A stretch of 64,000 nucleotides of DNA from Strigamia acuminata (Eukaryota; Arthropoda; Chilopoda; Geophilomorpha; Linotaeniidae), in contig OX442314.1 in NCBI GenBank assembly GCA_949358305.1, positions 4,655,087-4,719,086 on the forward strand, given 5' to 3'. The notes beneath the pieces were generated by a model. The model was given only the letters and a program-made list of their open reading frames with translations. It did not search any database and was not told the DNA's origin. The translations under genes were made by a program, and so were the position numbers. Shown here in pieces: positions 10,946 through 20,684 of this stretch. Numbering within the stretch: the first letter of the stretch is position 1; each line of letters opens with the position of its first letter.

Positions 10946-11732
10946 ATTTCCTTTTCTGAAGATGAATTTACCTCTTTGTGAATGTTCAAATGCTATACAC
11001 GATCAATACGGCATTGTAAATAAATTAATTGATACCACAGACGCAATTACTACTTGTGATTGTCGACCTCCATGTCAGCATCTGTCTTTTACACCCTACA
11101 CAGACTCCGGCAAAGCAGATGATGAAAAAATAATGTCTTTCACTTTATCACTAACCAATGATAAAATTACCCTGTATCAAGAGCGGTTCACTTACGACGT
11201 TATTGCTTTACTGTCTGATTTAGGCGGCAATTTGGGACTATTTCTCGGCCTATTGTTACTTTCATTACCTGAAATCACACGGTATTTATATTTTGTTATG
11301 ACAACTATGCGCAAAACTACCAACCTTGATAAGGTTCGACAATTCTATGAGAAATCCAAGAAAGATGTTACTGACAGTGAAGAGAAAACTAACGGAGTTT
11401 TAAGCAAGTTTAAGTTGCTGCTGATTGTAATTAGTGCAGGATTCACTCTATACTTGTTGCAACGTCGTTTAAACTACTATCTGAAAGATCCTATATCAAA
11501 AATCATTACTATGGATCAACGGCGCCACTTAGAGTTCCCATCCGTCACACTGTGTGGTGAAAATCGCAGTGATGAGATGGAACAAGCCAGATTGCAGTTA
11601 ATTAAACAGACAAACAAAACTTGCAATGACATATCACCGTGGCAATTGGTCAACAATAAATTGTCATTAGAAGATATTTGGAAGACCCTAAATATCCATC
11701 AAACAATGAGTGTTAAGGACGTGTACACCAAG
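10946..11732 (+). CDS. gene 1 exon 6: module 1 second membrane segment, linker, module 2 first membrane segment
   Basis: One open exon of 787 nt joins two channel modules. It starts phase 2 after TTCTTAAG and encodes cysteine pairs (LPLCECSN, CDCRPPC), then YDVIALLSDLGGNLGLFLG, the conserved entry of DEG/ENaC membrane segment 2. A charged cytosolic linker of about 40 residues follows, then a new hydrophobic segment (KFKLLLIVISAGFTLYLLQ), the post-membrane motif FPSVTLC and the start of the second ectodomain. There is no stop or usable new start between the two modules. The pore motif of module 1 reads G-L-L where the family has G-x-S. Confidence 0.85.
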
Positions 11733-11871
11733 GTATACAGATTTAAAAAACCTACAATACAAAGTGTATAAAATATACATTTACTGCATTATTATGGATA
11801 TGCAACATTACTAAACATAGCAATGAGTCTCGTCCCACTTCCATTTGGTTATTGTTCACAAGTTAACACAG

Positions 11872-13083
11872 GTAATTTACATGGAAACGTGAAGTGATCT
11901 CGGTTTCACCAATGTAAAACTAAGGTCGCTGATGCTTTTGCAAAGACTTATACTTAAAATAGCGCAGGTCGCTGTTCCGGCGTCTAATTGGAGTTGAACG
12001 CGGGCTTCGGTCCGCGTTACGGTGCTCGTTCCGGCAGTTGTCGAAATGTCTGGTTCCTCGGCAATTGGCGTGAGGGAAATCTCTCTGCTCGTGCGAACGG
12101 GTACGATCAGATTTCCGACAAATCAAACGAGAATTCCCATGTTAATTCTATGTATGAGTTCAGCAACGTTGTGGCGATTCCTTCCTTTGTTTCACTGCAG
12201 TTGCGGCAGTGAAAGAGCGTCGAAGCCGTGACTGACTGGAAATAGACTCTTTTCAGGTGAAGAGTTTAACTCTATCTTTTGGTAGAAGATATAACCGAAT
12301 GTGTCTTGAAATATCTGGCTGATATTTCAAGAGATGAATCTAACTCAAACAAATAACTAACAATCAATACTAAAGTAATTTCAAGTTTAGCAGTTATTTT
12401 TGTAAGTTCTGGTTTGTTCAAGTTCTGGAGTCATAATGATTTTCCAAAGAGGATTCCCCTCATGCTAACAGGATGTAGCATTTCCTGTAGCCCAGATTTT
12501 CCCTGGTTCACATGAAAATCATAGGGGCTACATCCTGTGAACCCTGGATATTTCTGCAACCCTTTTAGTACTTACTGTATTTATTTATTTATTACTAAAT
12601 TACATAAACCAAATATTTTAAAGGTCATAGGAAGTGAAAAATAAAAATTGACAAGAAGATTACTTATGCCATTATTAGACCAAACCCGTTGTTCTTCAGT
12701 GATCAATTGTTTCCAGATTATTATATCGTTTGTTTTAACTTTGAAAAATCGTTATACGTCCTCCATTTTTAGTTTACGAAAGTTTCAAAAAGTTGTCGTT
12801 GGTGGCGCTTTTTATGACGTCATCAGCGACAAACAAACAGCTTTTTAGCACCTGATTTCACTCAAAAAAATTTTATTTTTATTTTTATTTTGCATAAAAT
12901 TGAATTTTTGGTGCATATTTTATGCGCATAAAACACATTTTATTTTGCACAAATATCCGGGGTCTAGTTATATCTTATAACGAATCGATTTTTCGGGTCC
13001 CTTGCGATTCTTTATCAAAAGTCTCAAATGTACTGTATTGGAGCCCAGATCCCTACTATGCATAAAATTATTATTTTTTTTAG
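11872..13083 (+). other. gene 1 intron 7
   Basis: This 1.2 kb intron runs from GTAATT to TTTTAG. It contains a GC-rich insert (about 11900-12240) and a short inverted repeat around 12460-12540 (GGATGTAGC / GGCTACATCC). I recognise no protein in it; the short ORFs in the GC-rich part resemble nothing I know. Confidence 0.45.
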
Positions 13084-13166
13084 ATAAAACGAACCATGTA
13101 ACAGCAGAGGTTACAATTGCTCTCATAGATCTTTTTCCTCCAGAAGTTTGTGAACAACATCTATGG
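13084..13166 (+). CDS. gene 1 exon 8 (module 2 ectodomain)
   Basis: The 83 nt exon lies between TTTTAG and GTAATA. It encodes KTNHVTAEVTIALIDLF then PPEVCEQHLW, and has the same length and phase (1 in, 0 out) as exon 8 of gene 2. The conserved cysteine near its end matches exon 3 of both genes (QDVCPKV; KQCSIV). Confidence 0.75.
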
Positions 13167-13657
13167 GTAATATCAAAATACACTTATTTTCGAAAAAATA
13201 GTTAATTTTAAGCAAAGAAAAATGTACGCGGATCTCGATTAGTATGCGGGGAAATCTAGATTTTGTAATTAGAACACCCTCATTCTATTAAAAGACTTGC
13301 GGTAAATCTAAATTATAGACTAGCCAAATTTTCTGGTGTGAAAGCGGTATTACTATACTCTGATCAACTACAAGGTTGTATGTAACTTACCTTCTCCCAT
13401 TGGCCAAGTCTCATTACTCATATGTGCTACCACCAAGAAAAGTAGTTTTTGTTATTTTTTATTTTTTGGATGATTCTGATGATTAAAATATTAAAATTTT
13501 ATTTTTTATTTTATAATAAAATATTTTTTCTATTTATAAAATATAGTTTTATGCTGTTTTTATTTTAAAATACATGTATTTGTTCAGTTAGTTCAGTTTA
13601 TTGGTTGTTTTGTCAGGAAAGCAAACAGTTTTTGAATTTTTTCTTCTCTATTACAAG

Positions 13658-13825
13658 TGGAGTGTCCTACTCCATCGGTCAATCTTGACCAATCGTTATG
13701 TTTTGGCGCTTTTAAGAGTAGCGCCACCTATATTGTAATATCAGAATAAACCAGTCATTTTAGTTTAACTTAGCTGACATGTTGCTTTCTTGACCACTAA
13801 CTACATCAACGATAAATACACAACA
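13658..13825 (+). repeat. 5' LTR of gypsy A
   Basis: 168 bp, TGGAGTGTCC...CACAACA. It contains GAATAAACC (about 13744-13752) as a likely polyadenylation signal. It is identical to the 3' LTR except for one base. Confidence 0.95.
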
Positions 13826-13826
13826 A

Positions 13827-13841
13827 TTGGCGACGAGAAGG
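13827..13841 (+). other. primer-binding site of gypsy A
   Basis: TTGGCGACGAGAAGG lies one base inside the 5' LTR. The bases TGGCGACGAG match the complement of the 3' end of serine tRNA (...CTCGTCGCCA). The same site occurs in the gypsy fragment at 6764-6776. Confidence 0.7.
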
Positions 13842-14029
13842 ATCGCAATCGACGACCCACAACCAGATGCTGCTTCGTATCAACTTTATTTGTGAGTTTT
13901 TGATCGTTTGATGAACTTTTTGGCCGTTTTTGACCGTCGCTGACCACGCCGTCCCCGAAGTAGGCCTAGTCGTTCCGTGCTTCGAATTTTCGCGTTATTT
14001 GTGCCGTATTCCGCCTCCTTGCCATCAAG

Positions 14030-17000
14030 ATGTCGGCGTTGAAAGGCACGCTTCGTGAATACGATTCCGGTGATGATTGGGAACTTTATTGTTTGCGTAT
14101 GGCGAGTATTTTCGCCTGCAACAAAATAGTTGACGATTTGGAGCAGGTTCACACGCTGCTCGCGTACGTGGGCATGCCGACGTTGAAGCTATTGGTGTCG
14201 CTTACAGCACCCAAGAAGCCGGCCGAATTCAAGTACGACGAATTAGTGGCGCTCATGCAGAAGAACGCGCGCCCGAAGCCGCTCGTTTTGGCCGAAATAC
14301 GTCGATTTCATCGGCGTGATCGCCAAGCAGGTGAGACCGTCACTGAATATTCTTTGGCTCTCCAAGATCTCGCCCAAAATTGCGACTTTGGTGAAAATAA
14401 ATCGGACGAGCTGCGAAATCGATTTTTATGTGGCCTGCAAAACGAGCAAGTCCAACACGCCTTAACACTGAAAACTGACTTAACTTTTGACGACGCCGTT
14501 GCTTTTGCGGCTTCCGCTGAGGTGTCATCGAAGGAATTTTCGACTATTGCTGCTCAGAATACTGCTGCCACTCCTGTGCATAAACTCCACGAGTCAAAGC
14601 CGCGATACGAGCCGAACAGACGAGGCGGGAAGCGTTTCGCGAAGAAAAATGTTGCCTTTCCAACTCCACACCAACCATCCAGTAAAGGAAATGCGTCGGG
14701 GTGCTCGGCTTGTGGGAAATCGAACCACTCGCGCGATTCGTGTCGTTTTCGAGACGCCAAGTGCCATGGCTGTGGAAAGACTGGACATATTCGTCCGGTG
14801 TGTCGCTCCCAGATTCCGAAATCGAATTCCACTCACGTTGTTCGCTTTACCGACGATATGGACTTTTATCAAGTCCGCTCTGGTCCTGCAACTGCAGTGA
14901 ATTCCGTGTACTTGCCACGTGTGAAGCCAGTCATGATAACTATTTGTATCGATGGTGTCAATCTCGATATGGAGATGGACACTGGGGCAGGTGCTTCAAT
15001 TATTGCTTTGGATCTGTATTTAAAACATTTTTCTCATTTTCCATTGCAGACCATTCCGTGCAACATGTACACGTATTCAGGCGACCAAATACAGATGGAG
15101 GGGGTTATCGAGGTTCCAGTCAGGTTTAAAAATCGAAATTTTCAATTGCCGCTCTGTGTCGCACGGGATGGTCCAGTTCCGTTGTTGGGCAGAGGTTGGT
15201 TGTGTATGTTTGGACTCCTTTCGAAAACTGCCGAAGCGGTCGGCGCGAAAATTTACAAGACCGATTCCGTTGCTCCCAAACCCGAGGTTTTAGATTCCAC
15301 TTCAGCCAAAGCTTTGGAAACGCTGTTGCTGAAGCATGAGCACACTTTCCGAGATGAAATCGGTCGCTTTAACAAGTCCACTGTTCACATTGACGTTGAT
15401 CCGGCGGTACAGCCAATTTTTCTAAAAGCCTATCCAGTTCCCATAGCAGTTAAGCCGCTGGTCGAGGCTGAGTTGGCGCGCTTACAAGCGCTGGGTATTA
15501 TTTCCCCGGTTGCATCATCACGTTGGGCAACGCCCGTGATGCATGTTAAAAAGTCTGACGGCACCATCAAATTGGCTGGTTGCTATAACCGGACAATTAA
15601 CAAAGCTATTTTTCCCAACTCATATCCTTTGCCTCTATTTGCAGATGTGACCGCCAAGTTGTCGGGAGGGGAAACTTATTCAGTATTGGATATGAATTCA
15701 GCTTTCAATCAATTGGAATTAGATGAGGAGAGCAAAATGTGTTGCACAATTAATACTCATTTGGGCCTTTTCAGAGTAAATAGGTTGTTTTATGGCATTT
15801 CATCCGCTCCCGCTCTATTCCAGCAAACGATGGACCAGTTGACAGCCAAGGTGAATAGTGCGCAACCATTCATAGATGACTCCGCCGTGACAGGTGCGAC
15901 CAACGCGGTTCACCTGCAAAATTTGGACGTGCTTTTGACGACGTTCGGTGGAGCCGGTCTCACGTTGAATCGCCGGAAGTGTCACTTTTTACAGCAATCG
16001 ATCCAGTTTTTAGGTTTAAACATTTCTAAACTAGGTATTTCCCCGATAGATTCAAAGCTCGCTCCACTCAGAGATGCAAGGCGCCCCAGTGATGTAACCT
16101 CTTTGAAATCGTTCCTTGGTCTCATCAATTACTACGGTCGCTTTGTTGCAAATTTGTCTACTCTGCTCGAACCGTTATATCGTTTAACACGTGACGATGT
16201 CGAGTGGAAGTGGACAGAGGAGCACGAGTCCACATGGAAAAAGGTTAAGGTTGCTGTGTCCACTGAGTCGGCACTAGCCCACTTTGACCAGTCCAAAAAA
16301 TTATTCTTGACGGTTGATGCTTCCCCGGTAGGTGTGGGAGCATTCCTTTCTCATCTTGATTCCGATGGTAATCACAAGCCAATTGCTTTTGCGAGTTCTC
16401 TCTTGTCGGCCGCGCAGAAGAACTACGCACAGATAGAGCGTGAGGGATTCGCCATTATTTATGGCATTAGGAAATTCCATCACTATCTGTTTGGGCGTCG
16501 TTTCTTCCTGCGTACGGATCACAAACCCCTTGTCTCGATATTCGGAGAGAAAAAAGGATGTAACCAGATCGTGGCTGCACGACTGCATCGTTGGGCGGTA
16601 TTTTTATCCGCATATGATTTCATTATTGAACACGTGCCTGCTGTGGACAACGCCATTGCCGATGGCTTGTCTCGTAATCCACAACCGAGTGTGGACAGCA
16701 AAGAAGATTTGGAAGTCGGCATTAACAAAATTTATTCTGCTTTCATTTCAGATTTCCCCATGACTGCTACTTCTCTGAAAGCTGCTTATGCAGCCGACGA
16801 AGTATTGCAAGCTGTTTTGCGACATGTTCGCACCGGATGGGAATCACGCACGCCGGACACCGCTGAATTTTATAAACACCGGGACTCGTTCTCAACCTTT
16901 GACGAATTTTTATTTCTCTCTGATAGGTTGGTGATCCCGAAAACTGTCCGTCGTTCGGTGTTGGTCGAGCTCCACGCAGGTCATTACGGCATTGTCCGTA

Positions 17001-18127
17001 CCAAATCGTTGGCGCGAGCCACGGTTTGGTGGCCTGGAATCGACGCTGACATCGAGCGCACAGTTAAGAGTTGCGATGTATGCCAGCGAAGCTTGCCCGA
17101 TCCGCCCAAATCAAACACCGTCAGTTGGCCAGTTCCAGACCAGGTGTGGGGACGGGTGCATCTCGATTTCGCCGGTCCGTTTCACAACTCGATGTTCCTG
17201 CTGGCGGTTGACGCCAAAACCAAGTGGTGCGAAGTGCGTAAGATGTCAACAACGACCGCCGCCGCCACTATTGACGTGATCAAGTCTTGGTTTGAAAATC
17301 ACGGTTTGCCGTTGCATTTTCACACCGACAACGGACCACAGTTTACCTCGCAGGAATTTCGCCAGTTCTTGGCGATAAATGGAATTCGTCACACTCTCTC
17401 ACCGCCATACCATCCAGCTACAAATGGCGCGGTTGAGGGTTTCGTGAAGACTTTTAAAACCCAAGTTGATAAATTTCTAACCTTGAATTTTTCCTTGTCG
17501 GATGCCGTATCCCGTTTCATCGCGTCGTATCGCACAACACCTCACGCTACGACGAAAGTTTCACCAGCTGTCGCCTTCCTTCAGCGTGAAATGCGGACCC
17601 GACTACATTTGCTGAATCCGCGACTTCTACCCGATGTTGATCAGATTGACATTCCGCGCCGTTTTGAAGTCGGGGACCTTGTGTTCGCGCGGGATTACCG
17701 TGGCACTCCTAAGTGGATACCCGGTATAGTTAAAAAGAAGACTTCTTCATCTACTTACGATATTGAAGTCGCTCTCGACGTGACGTGGAATCGACACATT
17801 GACCAGTTGCGACGTCGCGCAGATCCGAGTTTGTTGCCACAAAATGGGGGGAAAGATTGTAGAAGTTCTCTTCTTCCTTTTTCCATCACTTCTCAACCAA
17901 CTGCACCGCCTGTACCTGTGCCTGCGCCCGTGCCTGATCCGCTGCTCACCATTCCACCCGTTATCGTACCACAAAATGTTGCTCCAACACATGCACCACC
18001 GCTGCCCGTTCGTGCGCCATCGCCACCTGCAATTGCTGGCCCGAGTGCTCCAGTTCCTTTAGCGCTTAGCCCTCGACCAGTCCGAAACAGGAAACAAACG
18101 GACTTTTATGGTTTTCCACCGAATTGA
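14030..18127 (+). CDS. gypsy A Gag-Pol polyprotein (1,365 aa)
   Basis: Single ORF from ATG 14030 to TGA. Gag capsid region (residues 1-200), two zinc knuckles (CSACGKSNHSRDSC, CHGCGKTGHIRPVC), aspartic protease (MDTGAGASII), reverse transcriptase (VLDMNSAFNQLEL, active site FIDDS), RNase H (LTVDASPVGVGAFL), integrase HHCC zinc finger (HAGHYGIVRTK ... CDVCQR), core Asp-Asp-Glu (HLDFAGPF, HTDNGPQFTS, NGAVEGFVK), a GPY/F-like module near the C-terminus, and a proline-rich tail. Order and motifs are those of Ty3/gypsy. Gag and Pol share one frame, as in Mag-type lineages. Two deviations: the active-site box is F-I-D-D rather than Y-x-D-D, and the usual CGDY box reads AGCY. The catalytic aspartates are present, so activity is possible. 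Confidence 0.95.
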   Translation: MSALKGTLREYDSGDDWELYCLRMASIFACNKIVDDLEQVHTLLAYVGMPTLKLLVSLTAPKKPAEFKYDELVALMQKNARPKPLVLAEIRRFHRRDRQAGETVTEYSLALQDLAQNCDFGENKSDELRNRFLCGLQNEQVQHALTLKTDLTFDDAVAFAASAEVSSKEFSTIAAQNTAATPVHKLHESKPRYEPNRRGGKRFAKKNVAFPTPHQPSSKGNASGCSACGKSNHSRDSCRFRDAKCHGCGKTGHIRPVCRSQIPKSNSTHVVRFTDDMDFYQVRSGPATAVNSVYLPRVKPVMITICIDGVNLDMEMDTGAGASIIALDLYLKHFSHFPLQTIPCNMYTYSGDQIQMEGVIEVPVRFKNRNFQLPLCVARDGPVPLLGRGWLCMFGLLSKTAEAVGAKIYKTDSVAPKPEVLDSTSAKALETLLLKHEHTFRDEIGRFNKSTVHIDVDPAVQPIFLKAYPVPIAVKPLVEAELARLQALGIISPVASSRWATPVMHVKKSDGTIKLAGCYNRTINKAIFPNSYPLPLFADVTAKLSGGETYSVLDMNSAFNQLELDEESKMCCTINTHLGLFRVNRLFYGISSAPALFQQTMDQLTAKVNSAQPFIDDSAVTGATNAVHLQNLDVLLTTFGGAGLTLNRRKCHFLQQSIQFLGLNISKLGISPIDSKLAPLRDARRPSDVTSLKSFLGLINYYGRFVANLSTLLEPLYRLTRDDVEWKWTEEHESTWKKVKVAVSTESALAHFDQSKKLFLTVDASPVGVGAFLSHLDSDGNHKPIAFASSLLSAAQKNYAQIEREGFAIIYGIRKFHHYLFGRRFFLRTDHKPLVSIFGEKKGCNQIVAARLHRWAVFLSAYDFIIEHVPAVDNAIADGLSRNPQPSVDSKEDLEVGINKIYSAFISDFPMTATSLKAAYAADEVLQAVLRHVRTGWESRTPDTAEFYKHRDSFSTFDEFLFLSDRLVIPKTVRRSVLVELHAGHYGIVRTKSLARATVWWPGIDADIERTVKSCDVCQRSLPDPPKSNTVSWPVPDQVWGRVHLDFAGPFHNSMFLLAVDAKTKWCEVRKMSTTTAAATIDVIKSWFENHGLPLHFHTDNGPQFTSQEFRQFLAINGIRHTLSPPYHPATNGAVEGFVKTFKTQVDKFLTLNFSLSDAVSRFIASYRTTPHATTKVSPAVAFLQREMRTRLHLLNPRLLPDVDQIDIPRRFEVGDLVFARDYRGTPKWIPGIVKKKTSSSTYDIEVALDVTWNRHIDQLRRRADPSLLPQNGGKDCRSSLLPFSITSQPTAPPVPVPAPVPDPLLTIPPVIVPQNVAPTHAPPLPVRAPSPPAIAGPSAPVPLALSPRPVRNRKQTDFYGFPPN

Positions 18128-18285
18128 TGTTTGTGTTTGTGTTTAAATTAATTGATCTCATTTTGTGTTAGTTTAAATTCCATACTTTGTTCTTTATTAG
18201 CCTTTATATACATGTGTTTAATGTTTAATTTGTTTTATTCCCTTCTTGATTTATAATTGGTGTTTCTCCCAATTAAAGGGGATGT

Positions 18286-18453
18286 TGGAGTGTCCTACTC
18301 CATCGGTCAATCTTGACCAATCGTTATGTTTTGGCGCTTTTAAGAGTAGCGCCACCTATATTGTAATATCAGAATAAACCAGTCATTTTAGTTTAACTTA
18401 GCTGACATGTTGCTTTCTTGACCACTAACTACATCAACGATAAATACACAATA
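18286..18453 (+). repeat. 3' LTR of gypsy A
   Basis: 168 bp, preceded by the polypurine tract and followed by the target duplication ACAAG. Confidence 0.95.
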
Positions 18454-18735
18454 ACAAGTGTCTCTACATGTAGTGCAATTCTGGTGTTTTGATCTACTTT
18501 TTTGTACCGATGCACAAGTGAAATGGCTCAGCCAATGGGAGAATGTACAGTACAACCTTGTAGTTGATCAGAGTATAGCAGGTAAGATAATATCACAAGT
18601 CGACTGCTTCGGCACTTCCCATTGGTCAAGAATCGATAAGTGGTGTTTTTTCATAAATCTAGGTGATGCTTTCAAACACTGATTTTATATTAATTTAACC
18701 AAATTCTATCTAAATCCAATTACAAACATTTTCAG

Positions 18736-19008
18736 TTTTTTCTAAATAACCCAGAAGATGAAGTCAATATATTAGCACCCATGTTTATGACCTATGGCTC
18801 TTTCAGTGTATTTGCTCTTCGTATATCTAAGGTAACATTCGGGTGCATATTAAACATACAAAATTAAAAAATTAAACCATGATTATGTTATCAAATAGAC
18901 CATTCGAAGAAATACAAAACTCAACCCATGTGAGCAAAACAAAACTGCTTATTTCATGTGTCAAACTGCCTGCACGCAGAACAATTTATTTCACAGGATC
19001 AATTGCAG
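18736..19008 (+). CDS. gene 1 exons 9 and 10 (module 2 ectodomain)
   Basis: Exon 9 is 18736-18831 (96 nt, phase 0 to 0) and exon 10 is 18899-19008 (110 nt, phase 0 to 2), with TTTTCAG/GTAACA and AAATAG/GTATTG borders. Exon 10 carries the cysteine pattern NPCEQNKTAYFMCQTACTQ, typical of the DEG/ENaC ectodomain. Both exons have exactly the lengths of exons 9 and 10 of gene 2. Confidence 0.8.
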
Positions 19009-19113
19009 GTATTGTTGTCGTTCTTCTAGCAAATGCTGATAATATTTGAGTGTAATCTAGTAATCATTCCTTCCTTCCATCAATACTGTTATAAAATACT
19101 ATGGTTGTTTCAG

Positions 19114-19492
19114 ATTGCCGTACATGTTATCACCAAGTTTGGCATCTTGCAACACGATGGAAGACATTACTCGTGCCCATTCCCAGTATTTTAGCAATTA
19201 CAATTACAATCAAAAAACCTGCAAATGTAAACAACCCTGCAAAATTACTTATTACCAAACTATCGAGCATGAAACTAAAATGAAATATAATCAATACACA
19301 TTTATAACGCTTCAGCTAGCTGATAGCTTCGACGAGTCTACAATAGACGACCTAAATTATCCAATATCTTGCTTGTTAAGTGATGTCGGCAGCATTGTGG
19401 GATTAGCATTCGGAATGTCAATACTTTCTTTGCACATTTATCTTTTAAAAATTTATAATTGGCTTTGCCTCAAACTGGGTGGTCAATATTGA
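19114..19492 (+). CDS. gene 1 exon 11: end of module 2 with second membrane segment
   Basis: The exon starts after GTTTCAG and ends at TGA 19490-19492. It encodes a cysteine group (CKCKQPC) followed by PISCLLSDVGSIVGLAFGMS, the family's membrane segment 2 with an intact G-x-S selectivity motif (GMS), then a short basic tail. Its integrity contrasts with the lesions in exons 2 and 7. Confidence 0.85.
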
Positions 19493-19931
19493 CCACCAAG
19501 CTGAAGGCATTCTAACCTATTTGGACATGAAAATATCTTAATTCCATTGGTAGCAATTCGCCTTTTCAACCATATTGTTGTGCGGATAATCCACACCGTA
19601 AGCTGGCTGTTTTAGACGCCCACATTTAGATAATTAGTACGGTTGATCCAAGGCTACTTGAATACTATAAGGTTGCGCCATCTGGCGAAAAAATAGCAAT
19701 TTTGCGCGCATCGATCTGCGCACAACGTGACTGATGGGACCTTGATGTCACAGATTATAATCTGTATTGTTGTATCACCGGCAATTCATGGCGTCAAATT
19801 AAATTAAATTAAATTGAATTCACACGCATGGAATTAGTCTCAATTTTATTTTATTTTATGTTAACATAAAATTCGAGTATTAACTCTCTGTATTAAATAT
19901 CCCTAGCAATCTGATATCACATACCAGTATA
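19493..19931. other. intergenic
   Basis: The downstream flank of gene 1. No gene is recognised. A short AAATT microsatellite lies near 19798-19816. Confidence 0.4.
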
Positions 19932-20684
19932 CAGGGTGTTTCGTTTAAGATGCCCAGTCAATTTCCAGAATAAGTATATGCTTTTTTAAAAAACCAAGCA
20001 GACTATCCTATAGCAAAGTAGGGATTACGAATCCAATGATGTAATCAAATTTTATGCCAGACATGCAACAATGCACTTTTCATTCGCTAACTCGTTAACC
20101 GGTTGAGATAGAGCAAAATTTCCAATTACAAAGTTGTTGAGATCATCAAATTAGTACTGTCCAACTTATCTTAGTCATCTTAAGTTAATTTTTTTCATTT
20201 TAAAATGAAAACAAGTCAGCTGAAATAAAGCCAGCCATTGTGACAAAAATTAAATTTCTACTGCAAAAGTACTGAATTTGTTCAATAAATGTATTCAAAT
20301 TTGCATTATTATACAAGTAAACAAGAAAAACCACTGTATTTTTTTAATGCCTAAATTATTTTATTTTCTAAGAATAAAAAATTTCAATTTGCTGATTTGT
20401 TTTCCTTATTTTTAAAAAAAAAACAGTTAACTTAAGATGACTAAGATAAGTTGGATAGTACTAATTTGATGATTCTCTACAACTTTGTAATTGGAAATTT
20501 TGCTCTATCTCAACCGGTTAACGAGTTAGCGAATGAAAAGTGCATTGTTGCATGTCTGGCATAAAATTTGATTACACCATTGGATTCGTCATCCTTACTT
20601 TGCTATAGAATAGTCTGCTTGGTTTTTTAAAAAAGCATATACTTATTCTGTAAATTGACTGGGCATCTTAAACGAAACACCCTG
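19932..20684. mobile_element. foldback transposon, 753 bp with ~257 bp inverted arms
   Basis: The left arm 19932-20188 and right arm 20427-20684 are reverse complements along almost their whole length, with only scattered differences. Termini are CAGGGTGTTTCG / CGAAACACCCTG. The element is flanked by TATA on both sides (19928-19931, 20685-20688). The 240 bp centre is AT-rich with no ORF. It is a non-autonomous foldback/MITE element; the superfamily cannot be named from the ends alone. Confidence 0.9.

Larger units (their letters stand above)
13658..18453 (+). mobile_element. Ty3/gypsy retrotransposon A, complete and young
   Basis: Full-length element: 168 bp LTRs at 13658-13825 and 18286-18453, a Ser-tRNA-like primer site, one uninterrupted gag-pol frame, and a polypurine tract (AAAGGGGAT, 18276-18283) before the 3' LTR. 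The 5 bp target duplication ACAAG flanks it (13653-13657 and 18454-18458). The LTRs differ at one base only (ACACAACA vs ACACAATA at the end), so insertion was recent. Confidence 0.95.
13353..18578. mobile_element. MITE with inverted ends, split by a gypsy insertion
   Basis: The outer arms are inverted repeats. 13353 onward reads CTATACTCTGATCAACTACA, and the right end at 18551-18578 is its reverse complement. Inner blocks TCTCCCATTGGCC (13393 region) and GGCCAATGGGAGA-like (18532 region) also pair. Without the gypsy element the MITE is about 430 bp. A relative lies in intron 9 of gene 2 (51802-52166). The TA dinucleotides at the ends suggest a Tc1/mariner-type element, but the duplication is not certain. 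Confidence 0.7.
9265..19492 (+). pseudogene. tandem double DEG/ENaC channel gene (gene 1), two lesions
   Basis: Eleven exons were reconstructed from protein pattern, GT-AG borders and phase: 9265-9708, 9792-9864, 10349-10440, 10513-10605, 10664-10770, 10946-11732, about 11796-11871, 13084-13166, 18736-18831, 18899-19008, 19114-19492. If joined they total 2,340 nt, the same as gene 2 at 48929. DEG/ENaC channels are cation channels with two membrane segments and a cysteine-rich ectodomain; this gene encodes two such modules in a row. Two faults are seen. Exon 2 has an in-frame TGA at 9858-9860, two codons before its donor. Exon 7 lacks an AG at the position matching module 1 (module 1 has CTGCAG before GGATAT, here CTGCATTATTAT). 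Intron 8 is 5.6 kb long because of a MITE and a gypsy element. All other exon phases fit perfectly. It is either a recent pseudogene or, less likely, a gene using readthrough and an unusual acceptor. Confidence 0.75.

Noticed and set aside
11988-12231. GC-rich overlapping ORFs in intron 7 of gene 1
   Set aside because: Short, in several frames, no domain pattern; no splice signals linking them to the gene.
14554-14872. minus-strand ORFs opposite gypsy A gag
   Set aside because: Antisense shadows of the real gag-pol frame.
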